Position numbers and translations under genes: made by a program
Source of the DNA: Chthonomonadaceae bacterium
Lineage (GTDB): Bacteria > Armatimonadota > Chthonomonadetes > Chthonomonadales > Chthonomonadaceae
Length of the DNA: 64,000 nt
Assembly: GCA_027450145.1 (NCBI GenBank)
Contig: DAIDKH010000001.1
Coordinates: 96,518 to 160,517, forward strand
Direction: 5' to 3'
The notes under the pieces: model-generated
Told to the model about the DNA's origin: nothing
Databases searched by the model: none
What the model saw: only the letters and a program-made list of their open reading frames with translations
Shown: positions 44,395-53,413 of the stretch, piece by piece
Position numbering within the stretch: position 1 is the first letter of the stretch
How the letters are laid out: the number at the start of each line of letters is the position of its first letter

Positions 44395-45360
44395 TTGCCA
44401 ACCGTTTTAGTAGAACATTTGTCGCGAACCTACAGATCCGGCAGTACGGAACTTATCGCACTCGATGATCTCTCACTGTCTCTGGACGCCGGTGAGATAT
44501 TTGGATTCATAGGACCTAATGGCGCAGGTAAGACTACGACCATCAAAATTCTGTCAACACTTTTGCAACCAACTTCTGGCCGTGCGGTAGTCTGTGGACA
44601 TGACGTAAGTCTCGAACCATCAATGGTGCGGAGATTAATTGGCTACATGCCTGATTTCTTTGGCGTCTACGATGACATTAAGGTTTGGGAATATCTGGAT
44701 TTTTTTGCCGCAGCCTATAAAATTCCCAAGCATACTCGTCAAAGTGTAATAAGCGGCGTGCTTGATCTCACTGACCTAACCATAAAAAAAGAAGCCTACG
44801 TAGAGTCGTTATCCAGAGGTATGAAGCAGCGCCTATGCCTTGCCAAGACGCTCATCCATGATCCTCCCGTTCTACTTCTGGACGAGCCTGCCTCCGGACT
44901 AGATCCGAGAGCTCGTATCGAGATTCGTGAACTTCTCAAAGAACTGAAGTCAATGGGAAAAACCATCCTGGTATCCTCTCACATCCTTCCCGAAATGGAG
45001 GATTTCTGTACCAGAATTGGCATCATAGAGCGTGGAAAACTGTTGGTTCAGGGAAAGGTTGACGAGATCATTGCAACCAAACAGGGCGGCACCAAATTCG
45101 TCCTGCGGGTCGTGGATGACATTGAGAAGGCAGCTGCCATTCTTGCAAGTATTCCGTTCGTAACCGTTGAAGACCCAGGATCCCATGATCAAACACGCGA
45201 ACCAAATACCATCGCGATCATCTACAGTGGTGAGATGGGCAGCGAACATAAGGTGCTAACGTGCCTAATTAGTGCTGGTGTTAAAGTACTCTCCTTCTAC
45301 GCACCACCCTCCGATCTTGAGGATATCTTCATGGCGGTTACTACCGGAGCAGTTAACTAA
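44395..45360 (+). CDS. ABC transporter ATP-binding protein
   Basis: Energises the two permeases next to it. TTG start at 44395 after AGGAG. Walker A GPNGAGKTT (about 41), Q-loop region near ILSTLLQPTSG, signature LSRGMKQRL (about 139), Walker B LLLDEPASGLDP (about 160) and switch His in LVSSHILPEMEDFC. The C-terminal 90 residues form the accessory domain of the NatA/CcmA type. 321 residues. Confidence 0.95.
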   Translation: MPTVLVEHLSRTYRSGSTELIALDDLSLSLDAGEIFGFIGPNGAGKTTTIKILSTLLQPTSGRAVVCGHDVSLEPSMVRRLIGYMPDFFGVYDDIKVWEYLDFFAAAYKIPKHTRQSVISGVLDLTDLTIKKEAYVESLSRGMKQRLCLAKTLIHDPPVLLLDEPASGLDPRARIEIRELLKELKSMGKTILVSSHILPEMEDFCTRIGIIERGKLLVQGKVDEIIATKQGGTKFVLRVVDDIEKAAAILASIPFVTVEDPGSHDQTREPNTIAIIYSGEMGSEHKVLTCLISAGVKVLSFYAPPSDLEDIFMAVTTGAVN

Positions 45361-45361
45361 G

Positions 45362-46921
45362 ATGGGGATGCTAAGCCACCTTTTGTGGGATAACCCGGTT
45401 CTCACCAGAGAATTTCGTGTGCGTATGCGTGGAACGCGAGCAATGTGGCTAGTCTTTGGCTACGTTGCACTTCTCTCTGCAGCAATGGTGATAGCGCTTG
45501 CATTTTGGACGATTGCGGTTCGCAACAGCACTGCACGACCGGAAACTGCTACAATCGGTTCCACAATGTTCGGGGCCTTAGCGACAGTACAATCCATTCT
45601 CGTGATCTTCATCACTCCAGCAATTACAAGCGGCGCCATCACGATTGAACGTGAACAACAAACTCTGGATCTAGTGCTAATATCCGGGCTGTCACCATCG
45701 AGTATTGTAACCGGGAAAATGTTGGCCGGTGCCTGCTTTTCAATACTTTTAACCTTCACGACACTGCCTCTATTTGCTCTTTGCCAGGTACTGGGAGGAG
45801 TAGACGCGAACACCGTCCTCTCGTTCTTCTTAGTGCTGTCTGCCTATGCTGCGGTCATGGCCGCCATGGGCATTCTGTGGTCATCCATTGCCCGTAGTAC
45901 AATGCTTGCGGTTTTATCCTCATACACCAGTGTCATGATTCTGATAATGGTCTACTTGTCGGCACGTGTAGTCATTTTGCAAAGCGCCGTAGGTATGGCG
46001 TTATTCACACTTCAAATCGCTTTGGGAATGCATCCCGAAAGCACTAGATACACCTTCGGCAACACATCTCAAGGGCTAATATTCTACCTTAACGTACTTT
46101 TCATCGTGGTACTCATGTGTCACAGCGCGGTGTTGTACCTTGACAAGGAAAACGATTGGCGCGCGCTCATTCATCGGGCTTTAACCTCCCTGTTTATTTT
46201 ATGGATTACCGCTCGTCTAACCCTCGGTTGGTTTGATATTCATAGTAATGTGAACATGATTGCGCAGGCCCATTTTGGGGCGACAGAGTACACGAATGCA
46301 CCTCTAATTGTCATTATCAGCGGCATCGTGCTTTTCACGATTCTGTTTGCAACCAGCAACGGCTACAGGGAATTTCATAACTCTCAACTTGATCCACGCA
46401 GTCCGCATGAAGGCGTTATCCGTCGGTGGGCCAACTCTGACGCGCTGCGATTTTTCCATGTTGTCGTTACCGCGGCACTCATGCTCGCCATATACCTGGC
46501 GGGTCATTTCATTGCCCATGTTCGTGAGGTACCCGAGAGTAATTTGAAACTCCTGCTTTTAGCCACACTTTTTGGGGCGGCAGGATTGTCACTGTTTTGT
46601 ATCCTGCTTTCGCGTGCAACATGTCAGCGATGGGCGGCAATGTGTATGGCTCTAACCGCCATTATTGTGGGTGCGGTAATTGGTCTGACCAGTACTGTTG
46701 AGTCTCACATCCGCTTGTCAATCCTGTATCTGCATCCATTTGCCGTAACCTATTTCCTATTTCAGCCCACAGCGTATATAAGCGATACCGCAATGCCTAC
46801 AAGCACACAATTCGCGTGTATCGTTTGCACACGATGGCTTATAGTCTCGATTGCGTTTGTTGCGTTCATTGCTGTAGGCAACCGCCGGCGCAGTCGCGCG
46901 ACATCGGTTACGGCGTCATGA
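45362..46921 (+). CDS. ABC-2 type permease 2
   Basis: Second, larger permease (519 residues, about twelve helices). ATG 45362 starts one base after the ATPase stop; the frame is open further upstream but inside the ATPase gene. The coupling segment is SGAITIEREQQTLDLVLISG, as in permease 1, followed by SIVTGKMLAGACFSILLTF. The second half has additional helices beyond the usual six. Its stop overlaps the next start (ATGA). Confidence 0.88.
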   Translation: MGMLSHLLWDNPVLTREFRVRMRGTRAMWLVFGYVALLSAAMVIALAFWTIAVRNSTARPETATIGSTMFGALATVQSILVIFITPAITSGAITIEREQQTLDLVLISGLSPSSIVTGKMLAGACFSILLTFTTLPLFALCQVLGGVDANTVLSFFLVLSAYAAVMAAMGILWSSIARSTMLAVLSSYTSVMILIMVYLSARVVILQSAVGMALFTLQIALGMHPESTRYTFGNTSQGLIFYLNVLFIVVLMCHSAVLYLDKENDWRALIHRALTSLFILWITARLTLGWFDIHSNVNMIAQAHFGATEYTNAPLIVIISGIVLFTILFATSNGYREFHNSQLDPRSPHEGVIRRWANSDALRFFHVVVTAALMLAIYLAGHFIAHVREVPESNLKLLLLATLFGAAGLSLFCILLSRATCQRWAAMCMALTAIIVGAVIGLTSTVESHIRLSILYLHPFAVTYFLFQPTAYISDTAMPTSTQFACIVCTRWLIVSIAFVAFIAVGNRRRSRATSVTAS

Positions 46922-48615
46922 CACACTCTGGTATGGTGGTAACCCGGAATAGTGAGCTGCACATCGCCTTGCGCCATGTGCGATGGAGGTTACGACTGAT
47001 TCGGGCATGGAATGCCCTCCCCGCGTCGATTGCGTGTGCCTGCCTCGTCATAATAATCTGGACAGTAGTGGCTCACCGTGAGATGGGATCCCGTCCAAGC
47101 GAAATGCAAGCGGCCGCTGTGCTGTTGACATCTGTACTGGTAATGCCCGGCTTAGCTGGTATGTGGCCCTTATCTGAAAGCCATGCAGCAAAGGTCATGG
47201 AATTTCGTGCCGATTTGAAGGATAGTCTGTCCGCGGCTCTCTACCTTGAACCGCAACTGGATCATCCATTTCGGTCTCTCGTTACAGAAACTGCAATAAA
47301 CAACCTTCGTTCGCGCGACCTTCGCGGACCTTTACCATTTAACCGTCCGCGTTTACTCGCGGTAGCGGTCGCGTTTACATGCCTTGCGGCACTGGTGTAT
47401 CACGTGAATGCGCCATTAATCGCTGTGCACACGAAAAGCGATGTGAATGAAATGGTGGCAAAAGTTCACCAGATACGCTCCGCCGCGCAGCTCTCGACTC
47501 ATGCCGCCCGTAATCTTCACTCGCCCGGAGCTTTGACGGAAGCTCGCAAGCTACGCGCCCTTGCAGACAAAATGCAACACCGCGAACTGTCACCCGAAAT
47601 GGCGCTCGTAAAGCAGCACGCACTATCGCTGCAACTGCAACGGCTAATAGATGATGCAGAGGCTGCGGGAGGCGGGACGCCGCGCAGCGTTGCGGCCGAT
47701 GCTCTAGCAAACTGGCAGTCATCCTTGCCTAAGGGTAATCGTTCCACCGAAATGTCCGCCTCGAAAGGTGTCACTAACAGCCCATCGGGTACATCCCATG
47801 CTGCCGCCCTTGCGCATTCGCTCGCCCTCGCTCTTCAATCCAAACGAGAGTCAGCGGTCCAATCGAGCCTTGAGAAATTAGTGACTTCAGGCGCCAAACT
47901 GCACAACGGTCAAACTGCACTTGCAGTTCAATCCATGTTGCGAGCGGTGTCACAGGCCTTAAGGCAAAACGGCCAGCAGGCGGCAGCAGCGAAGGTCGAT
48001 TTATTTGCAAAGTCTGTCAAAAATCGGAGGCAGGCAGGTAAATCGTCGAATGGCAGCAATTTGGCAGGAATGCAGCAAGCAATGCAACAAGCATCAGAAG
48101 CGCTGTCGGGAACTACTCCACTTTCATCCAGTACCAAGCAGGGAATTGATGCGCTAAAACAGGCTGAACAACTGATCAACCATGGTTACGCCCAATCCAA
48201 GTCACCCGGCCAACACCCTGTCGGTGGAACAGGATTTACACTTAACGGATCGCATGATCGTTATGTGCCACTTCCACAACGACCGGGGCACCCTCACGAG
48301 GTGCTAAAGTCACGGCCCACGCACGCAGTACCTTCCCCTGGTAAAAACGTGGCACCCAACAGCCAATCGTCATTAATAAAGCAAATGACAAGCACTAAAC
48401 CCAACGCACAAATACTTGGCAAGGTCACCACTAGTGAGGGACAAATTACTCAGGTTTTTCGGGCTCTCCCAGGGCGGGTGACCGGCTCGACACCCATATA
48501 CAGCGTGCGCCCTGGCAAGATGTCGGAAGCGGAATCGGCACTGCGACAAAACAATATTCCACCGTCCGTGCAGGCGCAGGTTCGCAACTACTTCTCCTCA
48601 CTTCAGCGCAAGTAG
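46918..48615 (+). CDS. Membrane protein with long helical/Gln-rich exported domain
   Basis: ATG 46918 overlaps the preceding stop (ATGA) and gives 565 residues; a longer frame from 46816 lies inside permease 2. Three hydrophobic segments occur (about 33-52, 61-80 and 150-170). They are followed by a mostly helical, Ala/Gln/Ser-rich region (QQLVKQHALSLQLQRLID-like helices, QAMQQASEAL) and a Pro/Ser-rich end. It resembles the DUF4175-like proteins often found beside moxR. No enzyme motif. Probably an envelope structural or scaffolding part of the same system. Confidence 0.7.
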   Translation: MTHSGMVVTRNSELHIALRHVRWRLRLIRAWNALPASIACACLVIIIWTVVAHREMGSRPSEMQAAAVLLTSVLVMPGLAGMWPLSESHAAKVMEFRADLKDSLSAALYLEPQLDHPFRSLVTETAINNLRSRDLRGPLPFNRPRLLAVAVAFTCLAALVYHVNAPLIAVHTKSDVNEMVAKVHQIRSAAQLSTHAARNLHSPGALTEARKLRALADKMQHRELSPEMALVKQHALSLQLQRLIDDAEAAGGGTPRSVAADALANWQSSLPKGNRSTEMSASKGVTNSPSGTSHAAALAHSLALALQSKRESAVQSSLEKLVTSGAKLHNGQTALAVQSMLRAVSQALRQNGQQAAAAKVDLFAKSVKNRRQAGKSSNGSNLAGMQQAMQQASEALSGTTPLSSSTKQGIDALKQAEQLINHGYAQSKSPGQHPVGGTGFTLNGSHDRYVPLPQRPGHPHEVLKSRPTHAVPSPGKNVAPNSQSSLIKQMTSTKPNAQILGKVTTSEGQITQVFRALPGRVTGSTPIYSVRPGKMSEAESALRQNNIPPSVQAQVRNYFSSLQRK

Positions 48616-48640
48616 AGAACTATACCGTAAGGAGTTTAGT

Positions 48641-49642
48641 TTGAGTGACATAGAGTCGGCAGCGAGGGAATTCAAAATCTCCTTTGATCGGCTGCACGAA
48701 GAGATAAAAAAGGTGATAGTAGGGCAGACGGATGTGATTGAGCCCGTCATTGTGGCCCTGCTCGCCGGTGGTCATGTGCTGTTGGAAGGCGTCCCAGGGT
48801 TGGGAAAAACGCTCCTTGTGCGCACACTGGCCGAGGCAGTGGGTCTAAAGTTCTCCCGCATTCAGTTCACACCAGACCTCATGCCGGCGGATATTACAGG
48901 TACCAACCTTATTGAGGAGGCAGAACACGGTCGCCGCACATTTCGGTTTCAACCAGGGCCGATATTTGCTGGCCTAGTGCTGGCCGATGAGGTAAACCGT
49001 GCAACTCCCAAAACCCAAAGTGCTATGCTTGAGGCAATGCAGGAGAAATCTGTATCTGTATCTGGCCAATCACACCTACTACCGACTCCGTTTTTTGTCA
49101 TGGCAACACAAAACCCTATTGAACAGGAAGGTACCTATCCCTTGCCAGAAGCCCAGCTAGACAGGTTCATGTTCAAGCTGATTGCGGCACGGCCAACCCA
49201 CGAGGAGATGGATCTCATACTCACCCGCACCACAGGAAGTGAACTTTCTACCATCGCCAAAGTTATAACGGGTGAGAGTATCCTGCAAATGCGCGAGCTC
49301 GCAAGACTCGTTCCTGTGGCTCCTGAAGTACGAGCGTTTGCTATAAGGCTCACAATGGCATCACACCCAGAGGATGCGCTCGCCCCCGACGATGTAAAGC
49401 AGTTTGTGAGATGCGGTGCTAGTCCGCGCGCCGCACAGGCGATGGTTGCTGCAGCGAAGGTTCGTGCTCTGTCAAAAGGACGTTACAACGTCTCCATAGA
49501 AGACATTCAGTGTCTGGCACATGCAGCCCTACGGCACAGGATACTGGTCAACTACGAGGGTATTGCAGAGGGCATTTCAACGGACAGACTGATAGCCTCG
49601 CTGATCGCTGATACAACGAATGCGATAAATCGGAAGTTGTAA
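48641..49642 (+). CDS. MoxR-family AAA+ ATPase
   Basis: Chaperone-like ATPase of the RavA/MoxR branch. TTG start at 48641 with AAGGAG upstream. Walker A GVPGLGKT (about 50), Walker B LVLADEVNR, sensor 1 ATQNPIEQEGTYPLPEAQLDRF, sensor 2 region SPRAAQAMVAAAKVRAL. 333 residues. In most bacteria a DUF58 and a von Willebrand protein follow; here the operon ends and a convergent gene begins. Confidence 0.95.
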   Translation: MSDIESAAREFKISFDRLHEEIKKVIVGQTDVIEPVIVALLAGGHVLLEGVPGLGKTLLVRTLAEAVGLKFSRIQFTPDLMPADITGTNLIEEAEHGRRTFRFQPGPIFAGLVLADEVNRATPKTQSAMLEAMQEKSVSVSGQSHLLPTPFFVMATQNPIEQEGTYPLPEAQLDRFMFKLIAARPTHEEMDLILTRTTGSELSTIAKVITGESILQMRELARLVPVAPEVRAFAIRLTMASHPEDALAPDDVKQFVRCGASPRAAQAMVAAAKVRALSKGRYNVSIEDIQCLAHAALRHRILVNYEGIAEGISTDRLIASLIADTTNAINRKL

Positions 49643-49666
49643 CGTTAGCAACATAAGATTGAAACT

Positions 49667-49702
49667 GGCAGCATGGGCGCTATGATTTACGCACATGCTG
49701 CC
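49667..49702. terminator. Hairpin between convergent moxR and GloVer genes
   Basis: Perfect 9-bp arms GGCAGCATG (49667-49675) and CATGCTGCC (49694-49702) lie in the 73-base gap between the convergent stops. There is no long T-tract on either side, so a bidirectional terminator is plausible but not certain. Confidence 0.45.
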
Positions 49703-49715
49703 GTGCGAACATTGG

Positions 49716-51497
49716 CTAGGGAAGAGTTAGTGCTGTTGCCCCGGCGTAAGATGAGCCGTTGGCAACTCCTCTTACGAACTCAACACCTCGCACACCGGGC
49801 GAACCAGTGTAGTTGTAGATTTCTGTCACAGTTGCAGACTGACCTGGCGTTAGAGTTCCTATTGAGACTGCAGTAGAAGACTGCGGTTTAAGCGCTGTGC
49901 CGCCCACATAAAGTAGGGCAGAATTGAGCGTAACACCAGTCGCGTTGGCAGTACCAGTATTTGACACAGTTACCTGAACTGTTACGGTTGATGTACCGAC
50001 GCTAGGAGCTGATACTACCTGCGAGGCGGCCTGAACTCTAGCGAATCCAACCTGCATTACCAGGGCGCCGCTGCTATTCGGTAAGTTAGGATCATAGACT
50101 GTGATTCGGTCACTCTGTTTTGTAAGAAGCGACGCCGCGTTAACCGTGGCATCCAGACGGTAGGCACTGTGCCATACCGTTGGCAACGGCACCCCATTCC
50201 ACTCTACCACCGCATTGGTCGCGAAACCAGAACCGTAGAAGGAGAACGTGAAATTGCCGTTTCCACCGTTGTTAATGGCGACCTGATTGGGACTAAGATA
50301 TCCCGCGCGAGGTCCCACGCGAAATATGGTTCCGAACCCAGTGCCGCCACTGAATCCCGTCCCGTAAAGATTGTGATCCGGCCCGATAAGCACACCAGAG
50401 CGGGATAGAGAGGCATCTGTACCGTTGAAGCTGTGAATATTATCCAACACGCCGCTCGAAGGATCAAACCGGAACACGGTGCCATAGCCGCCCAAACCGC
50501 CGATCTGCCCTGTACCGTAAAGCGCGTTTCCTGGCCCTACCGACAGTCCTTCTTCAGGTTCTGAGGTGTCAAGCAGCTGAGAACCGAACGTGTAAGCTAT
50601 TGAATAGTTTGTTGTGTTTGGGTTATAGGAGTAAATGGTACCGGCGCTGCCGGAACCGCCCAGCGCAGTAACCCCATAAATGTTTCCGTCGGGTCCAAAT
50701 ATCAGGCGCCCCTTGGGCACAGTTCCATCCGTTGTAGAGGCTCCGAAGGCATGCAGAACGGTGAAGTTATTGTCCGATGGCGAATATTCCCACAAAGTGC
50801 CGCTATTGTGAGCGCCGATGAACGACGTCGTGCCATAAAGGTTACCGGCAACGTCTTCCAGCAGCGGACTCTCGGCATTGGCGCCGTCCGGATTTCCGTG
50901 AAAATAGTATAGGTCAGTAATAGAATTCTTCGCAAGCGAGTAATCATACAGTACGCCGTAGCCGCTTCCACCAAGCGCGGTCGCCCCGTATAAATCACCG
51001 TTCGCACCAACTATCACACTTGCAACCGGGTAAGCTCCATCGTTGCCGGTGAAGCTGTGAATAACTGAAAAAACGCCGGTAGGACTTACCTGGTAGATGG
51101 TGCCGTTCCCATACTGTCCATTAACCATGGTAACGCCATAGATATTTCCGTTGTTAGGATCGTAGGTCACTGGCACTGCATCGTGTTGATTATCATGTGC
51201 CTGAAATGGAAAAGAGGCAACCGTAGTAATATCGCCCCACGGAAACACCTGAAAGATGGTGCCTTGACCGTACTTACCGCCCGAGTCGGTTACGCCGTAG
51301 AACGTTCCGTTTGGCCCAGCAGAAAGCTGCATAGGATATGCACCATCGGCATTGGTTATTCCATTCAGGCCGCTGAAAACGTGCAATGGTATCGCAGGAT
51401 CATCCGGAGCACTGGGTTGCGTCGCCAACGCCGGCCCTGACGCGAACGCCATAGCGAGGAGCGAAGCCGCCAGGCCGCGCCTTACAAGTTTGTACAT
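49716..51497 (-). CDS. Secreted GloVer-type tandem-repeat protein 2
   Basis: Signal peptide 1-26 (LAASLLAMAFASGPALA). About nine 40-60 residue repeats of the form GxxYGVTxxGG..GTIFxxxP follow (YGVTDSGGKYGQGTIFQVFP, YGVTALGGSGSAGTIYSYNP), the GloVer propeller. Then an IPT/TIG-like segment (VAINNGGNGNFTFSFYGSGF) and a CARDB-like beta-sandwich end (VSNTGTANATGVTLNS). ATG 51497 with GGAG seven bases upstream; a small GTAGCG/CGCTAC hairpin is directly before the ribosome site. Role unknown. Confidence 0.83.
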   Translation of the reverse strand: MYKLVRRGLAASLLAMAFASGPALATQPSAPDDPAIPLHVFSGLNGITNADGAYPMQLSAGPNGTFYGVTDSGGKYGQGTIFQVFPWGDITTVASFPFQAHDNQHDAVPVTYDPNNGNIYGVTMVNGQYGNGTIYQVSPTGVFSVIHSFTGNDGAYPVASVIVGANGDLYGATALGGSGYGVLYDYSLAKNSITDLYYFHGNPDGANAESPLLEDVAGNLYGTTSFIGAHNSGTLWEYSPSDNNFTVLHAFGASTTDGTVPKGRLIFGPDGNIYGVTALGGSGSAGTIYSYNPNTTNYSIAYTFGSQLLDTSEPEEGLSVGPGNALYGTGQIGGLGGYGTVFRFDPSSGVLDNIHSFNGTDASLSRSGVLIGPDHNLYGTGFSGGTGFGTIFRVGPRAGYLSPNQVAINNGGNGNFTFSFYGSGFATNAVVEWNGVPLPTVWHSAYRLDATVNAASLLTKQSDRITVYDPNLPNSSGALVMQVGFARVQAASQVVSAPSVGTSTVTVQVTVSNTGTANATGVTLNSALLYVGGTALKPQSSTAVSIGTLTPGQSATVTEIYNYTGSPGVRGVEFVRGVANGSSYAGATALTLP

Positions 51498-51809
51498 TTC
51501 AATCTCCAGGTAGCGCTTTTCGCTACATGCTGATGTATTTTTTATTTAATGGTGTTCAACGCGCAGCAGCCAGTGTTGCGCCATAATTCTGCGCTTATAT
51601 GGGTATTATGGGTATCTAGACTGAATCTAATTACCTGCTAGTTGAACGTGATTCCTGACCTGTTTGTCCACGTTAATAGCGCGCGGTTGCGCCCACATGG
51701 CATGTCAATTATTAGGGCAGCCAGCACGCTTAACAGTGCAAAGACGCCGCACAAACGCTGCATATGGCAGGAATGAATCGACATCACCTTCAACGGCGAG
51801 GATTTTGCA
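51498..51809. other. Divergent intergenic region between GloVer and Xer genes
   Basis: About 310 bases. On the minus strand TTGAAC-16-TACATC (near 51530-51560) could serve the GloVer gene. Nothing else stands out. Confidence 0.4.
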
Positions 51810-52763
51810 ATGGATGCTTTTAAGTCGCAAATTGAGTCTTTTCTTGATTATGAGCTTACAGAAAGAGGGCATTCATCCAATACAGTTGCAAGCTACCGTA
51901 TTGATCTGTATCAGCTGTGCTCGTTTGCGATGGGGCACGGTTTAAAAAGTAGTGAGGAGCTGACACGCACACATGCGGAGGGCTTTATCACTTACCTTGT
52001 TGGGCAGAGACTAAGTGAGGCCACGATAGCTCGCAAGGCTGCGGCCATGCACTCGTTTGCGCGGTACCTCCAGGCAATGGAACTCCGCTCGGATGATTTT
52101 ATGGCAATGGTACCAAGCAGAAAGCGCCCTAAGCGCCTCCCTCACCCTCTTTCAGAAGCGCGCATGAAAGCACTGCTCGAATTCGGCGAGAGTGATACCG
52201 CGGAGAAAATCAGGAACCGGGCACTGTGCGAGTTGCTGTACGCATCGGGACTACGTGTATCGGAGCTGTGCAACCTTCGCGTCGAAAGTCTCGACATGCA
52301 TGGTCGGACAGTACGCTGCGTAGGAAAGGGCAGCAAGGAACGCATTGTACCAATGGGCGAAGTCGCATGTGAATGGCTGCACCGCTACCTAACCGTTGCC
52401 CGCAAACCGTCCAAACCATCCAGGGCGGCAAAAAACGCTATGCGCTCAACGGCAATTAGCCCATTCCTATTTCCTAACAAGAGGGGCGGCCAAATCTCGC
52501 GCGCGCAGGTTAGGAATATTTTAGTTAGGCGTGCAAAAAGCGCTGGTCTACCTGCAAGAATCTCACCCCACACGCTGCGCCACTCATTTGCCACCCACCT
52601 TTTAAATAATGGCGCCGACCTTCGCGTTATACAGGAGATGCTAGGCCATAGCAAGGTAACCACCACCGAGATCTACACACAGGTGAGCCGAGATAGATTG
52701 CGAGAGGTATATCGAAACGCACACCCACGTGCGCATTCCACAAAACCGCAGGTCAGCCCTTAA
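51810..52763 (+). CDS. Tyrosine recombinase of the XerC/XerD type
   Basis: Site-specific recombinase, most likely for chromosome dimer resolution at dif. N-terminal SAM-like core-binding domain (YELTERGHSSNTVASYRIDL), then the catalytic domain with Arg in GLRVSEL (about 147), Lys in VGKGSKERIVP, His-x-x-Arg in HTLRHSFATHLL (about 254), His in LGHSKV and the nucleophile Tyr in TEIYTQ (about 288). 317 residues, usual size. No att repeats, tRNA target or phage genes flank it, so it is not an obvious integrase. Confidence 0.88.
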   Translation: MDAFKSQIESFLDYELTERGHSSNTVASYRIDLYQLCSFAMGHGLKSSEELTRTHAEGFITYLVGQRLSEATIARKAAAMHSFARYLQAMELRSDDFMAMVPSRKRPKRLPHPLSEARMKALLEFGESDTAEKIRNRALCELLYASGLRVSELCNLRVESLDMHGRTVRCVGKGSKERIVPMGEVACEWLHRYLTVARKPSKPSRAAKNAMRSTAISPFLFPNKRGGQISRAQVRNILVRRAKSAGLPARISPHTLRHSFATHLLNNGADLRVIQEMLGHSKVTTTEIYTQVSRDRLREVYRNAHPRAHSTKPQVSP

Positions 52764-52979
52764 AACGACATTAGCCAAATCGGCCCTACAGATTTTACTC
52801 GCGTGTGCGTCAATCAACACGACAGCCGCGCGGTAGCCTGTAAAATGCTTTTTGCTTTTGCGTGTAGTAAACCAGTGTATAGGAGCCCATCTCCAACCAT
52901 TCCTTTTCCAGCTTGTGGACCAGCTTTGCAACTCTTTCTGATCCTCATATTATTAGTTCCATTTTCTTTTGCAATTAAA

Positions 52980-53009
52980 TTGACAAGAATGTCGCTAATG
53001 TGCTATCGT
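52980..53009 (+). promoter_or_regulatory. Promoter of the secreted-peptide cluster
   Basis: Perfect TTGACA (52980-52985), 18-base spacer, TATCGT (53004-53009). Transcripts would carry all four direct repeats in their leader. Confidence 0.55.
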
Positions 53010-53031
53010 ATTTACTGTGCATTTTAATTTA

Positions 53032-53099
53032 ACCGAGCGCTTTAATTTACCGAGCGCTTTAATTTACCGAGCGCTTTAATTTACCGAGCGCTTTAATTT
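53032..53099 (+). repeat. Four perfect 17-bp direct repeats in a leader
   Basis: ACCGAGCGCTTTAATTT occurs four times head to tail without spacers (53032, 53049, 53066, 53083); a partial copy precedes the array and a degenerate AGAGCGC follows. Each unit holds the palindrome AGCGCT. The array lies between the promoter and the start of the small secreted peptide, so it is either a multi-site operator or a repeated RNA element. Confidence 0.9.
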
Positions 53100-53135
53100 C
53101 ATAGAGCGCGCATTTCCATGAAGGAGTGTAAGCGT

Positions 53136-53318
53136 ATGTCGGTTCTATCCGCCCGTCGGAATGTGTTGCTGACTGCCCTTCTTGCGACGCTATCCGTATT
53201 CGCTCTTCTGCAAACCGCGAACGCGCAAACCCCATGGGATACAATTCCTCAAGCCGGTTTTGAGCGCGCAACCGGATTCTACTACGCATCACCCGCCTCG
53301 GGTATCAGCCTCGTCTAA
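53136..53318 (+). CDS. Small secreted peptide (60-residue precursor)
   Basis: ATG 53136 with AAGGAG nine bases upstream (an ATG at 53118 is in frame but overlaps that site). The precursor has a classic signal peptide: basic start (SARRN), hydrophobic core (LLTALLATLSVFALL) and AxA site (TANAQ). The predicted mature part is only about 30 residues, starting QTPWDTIPQAGFERATG and ending in ISLV. It has no Cys and no known family. It heads a run of three larger secreted proteins and is preceded by the repeat array. Confidence 0.6.
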   Translation: MSVLSARRNVLLTALLATLSVFALLQTANAQTPWDTIPQAGFERATGFYYASPASGISLV

Positions 53319-53413
53319 TCAAATGTACTGGGTGAGTTTATCCTGTAGTCGCTGCAAAGTTCCCCTTCCGGTTAATTACAGGAGAGGAGCTTACTATTGA
53401 GAGGACTGCTAAC

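Larger units (their letters stand above)
52764..53135. other. Leader and promoter region of the secreted-peptide cluster
   Basis: About 370 bases after the Xer gene. The first 210 hold nothing recognised; then come the promoter at 52980 and the 17-bp direct repeats that run up to the ribosome site of the small secreted peptide. Confidence 0.5.

Noticed and set aside
51810..52763. Integrase of a genomic island
   Set aside because: The protein has XerC/D size and motifs; there are no attachment repeats, phage genes or composition shift around it.
53032..53099. CRISPR array
   Set aside because: The 17-bp units are directly adjacent without spacers and no cas gene is near.
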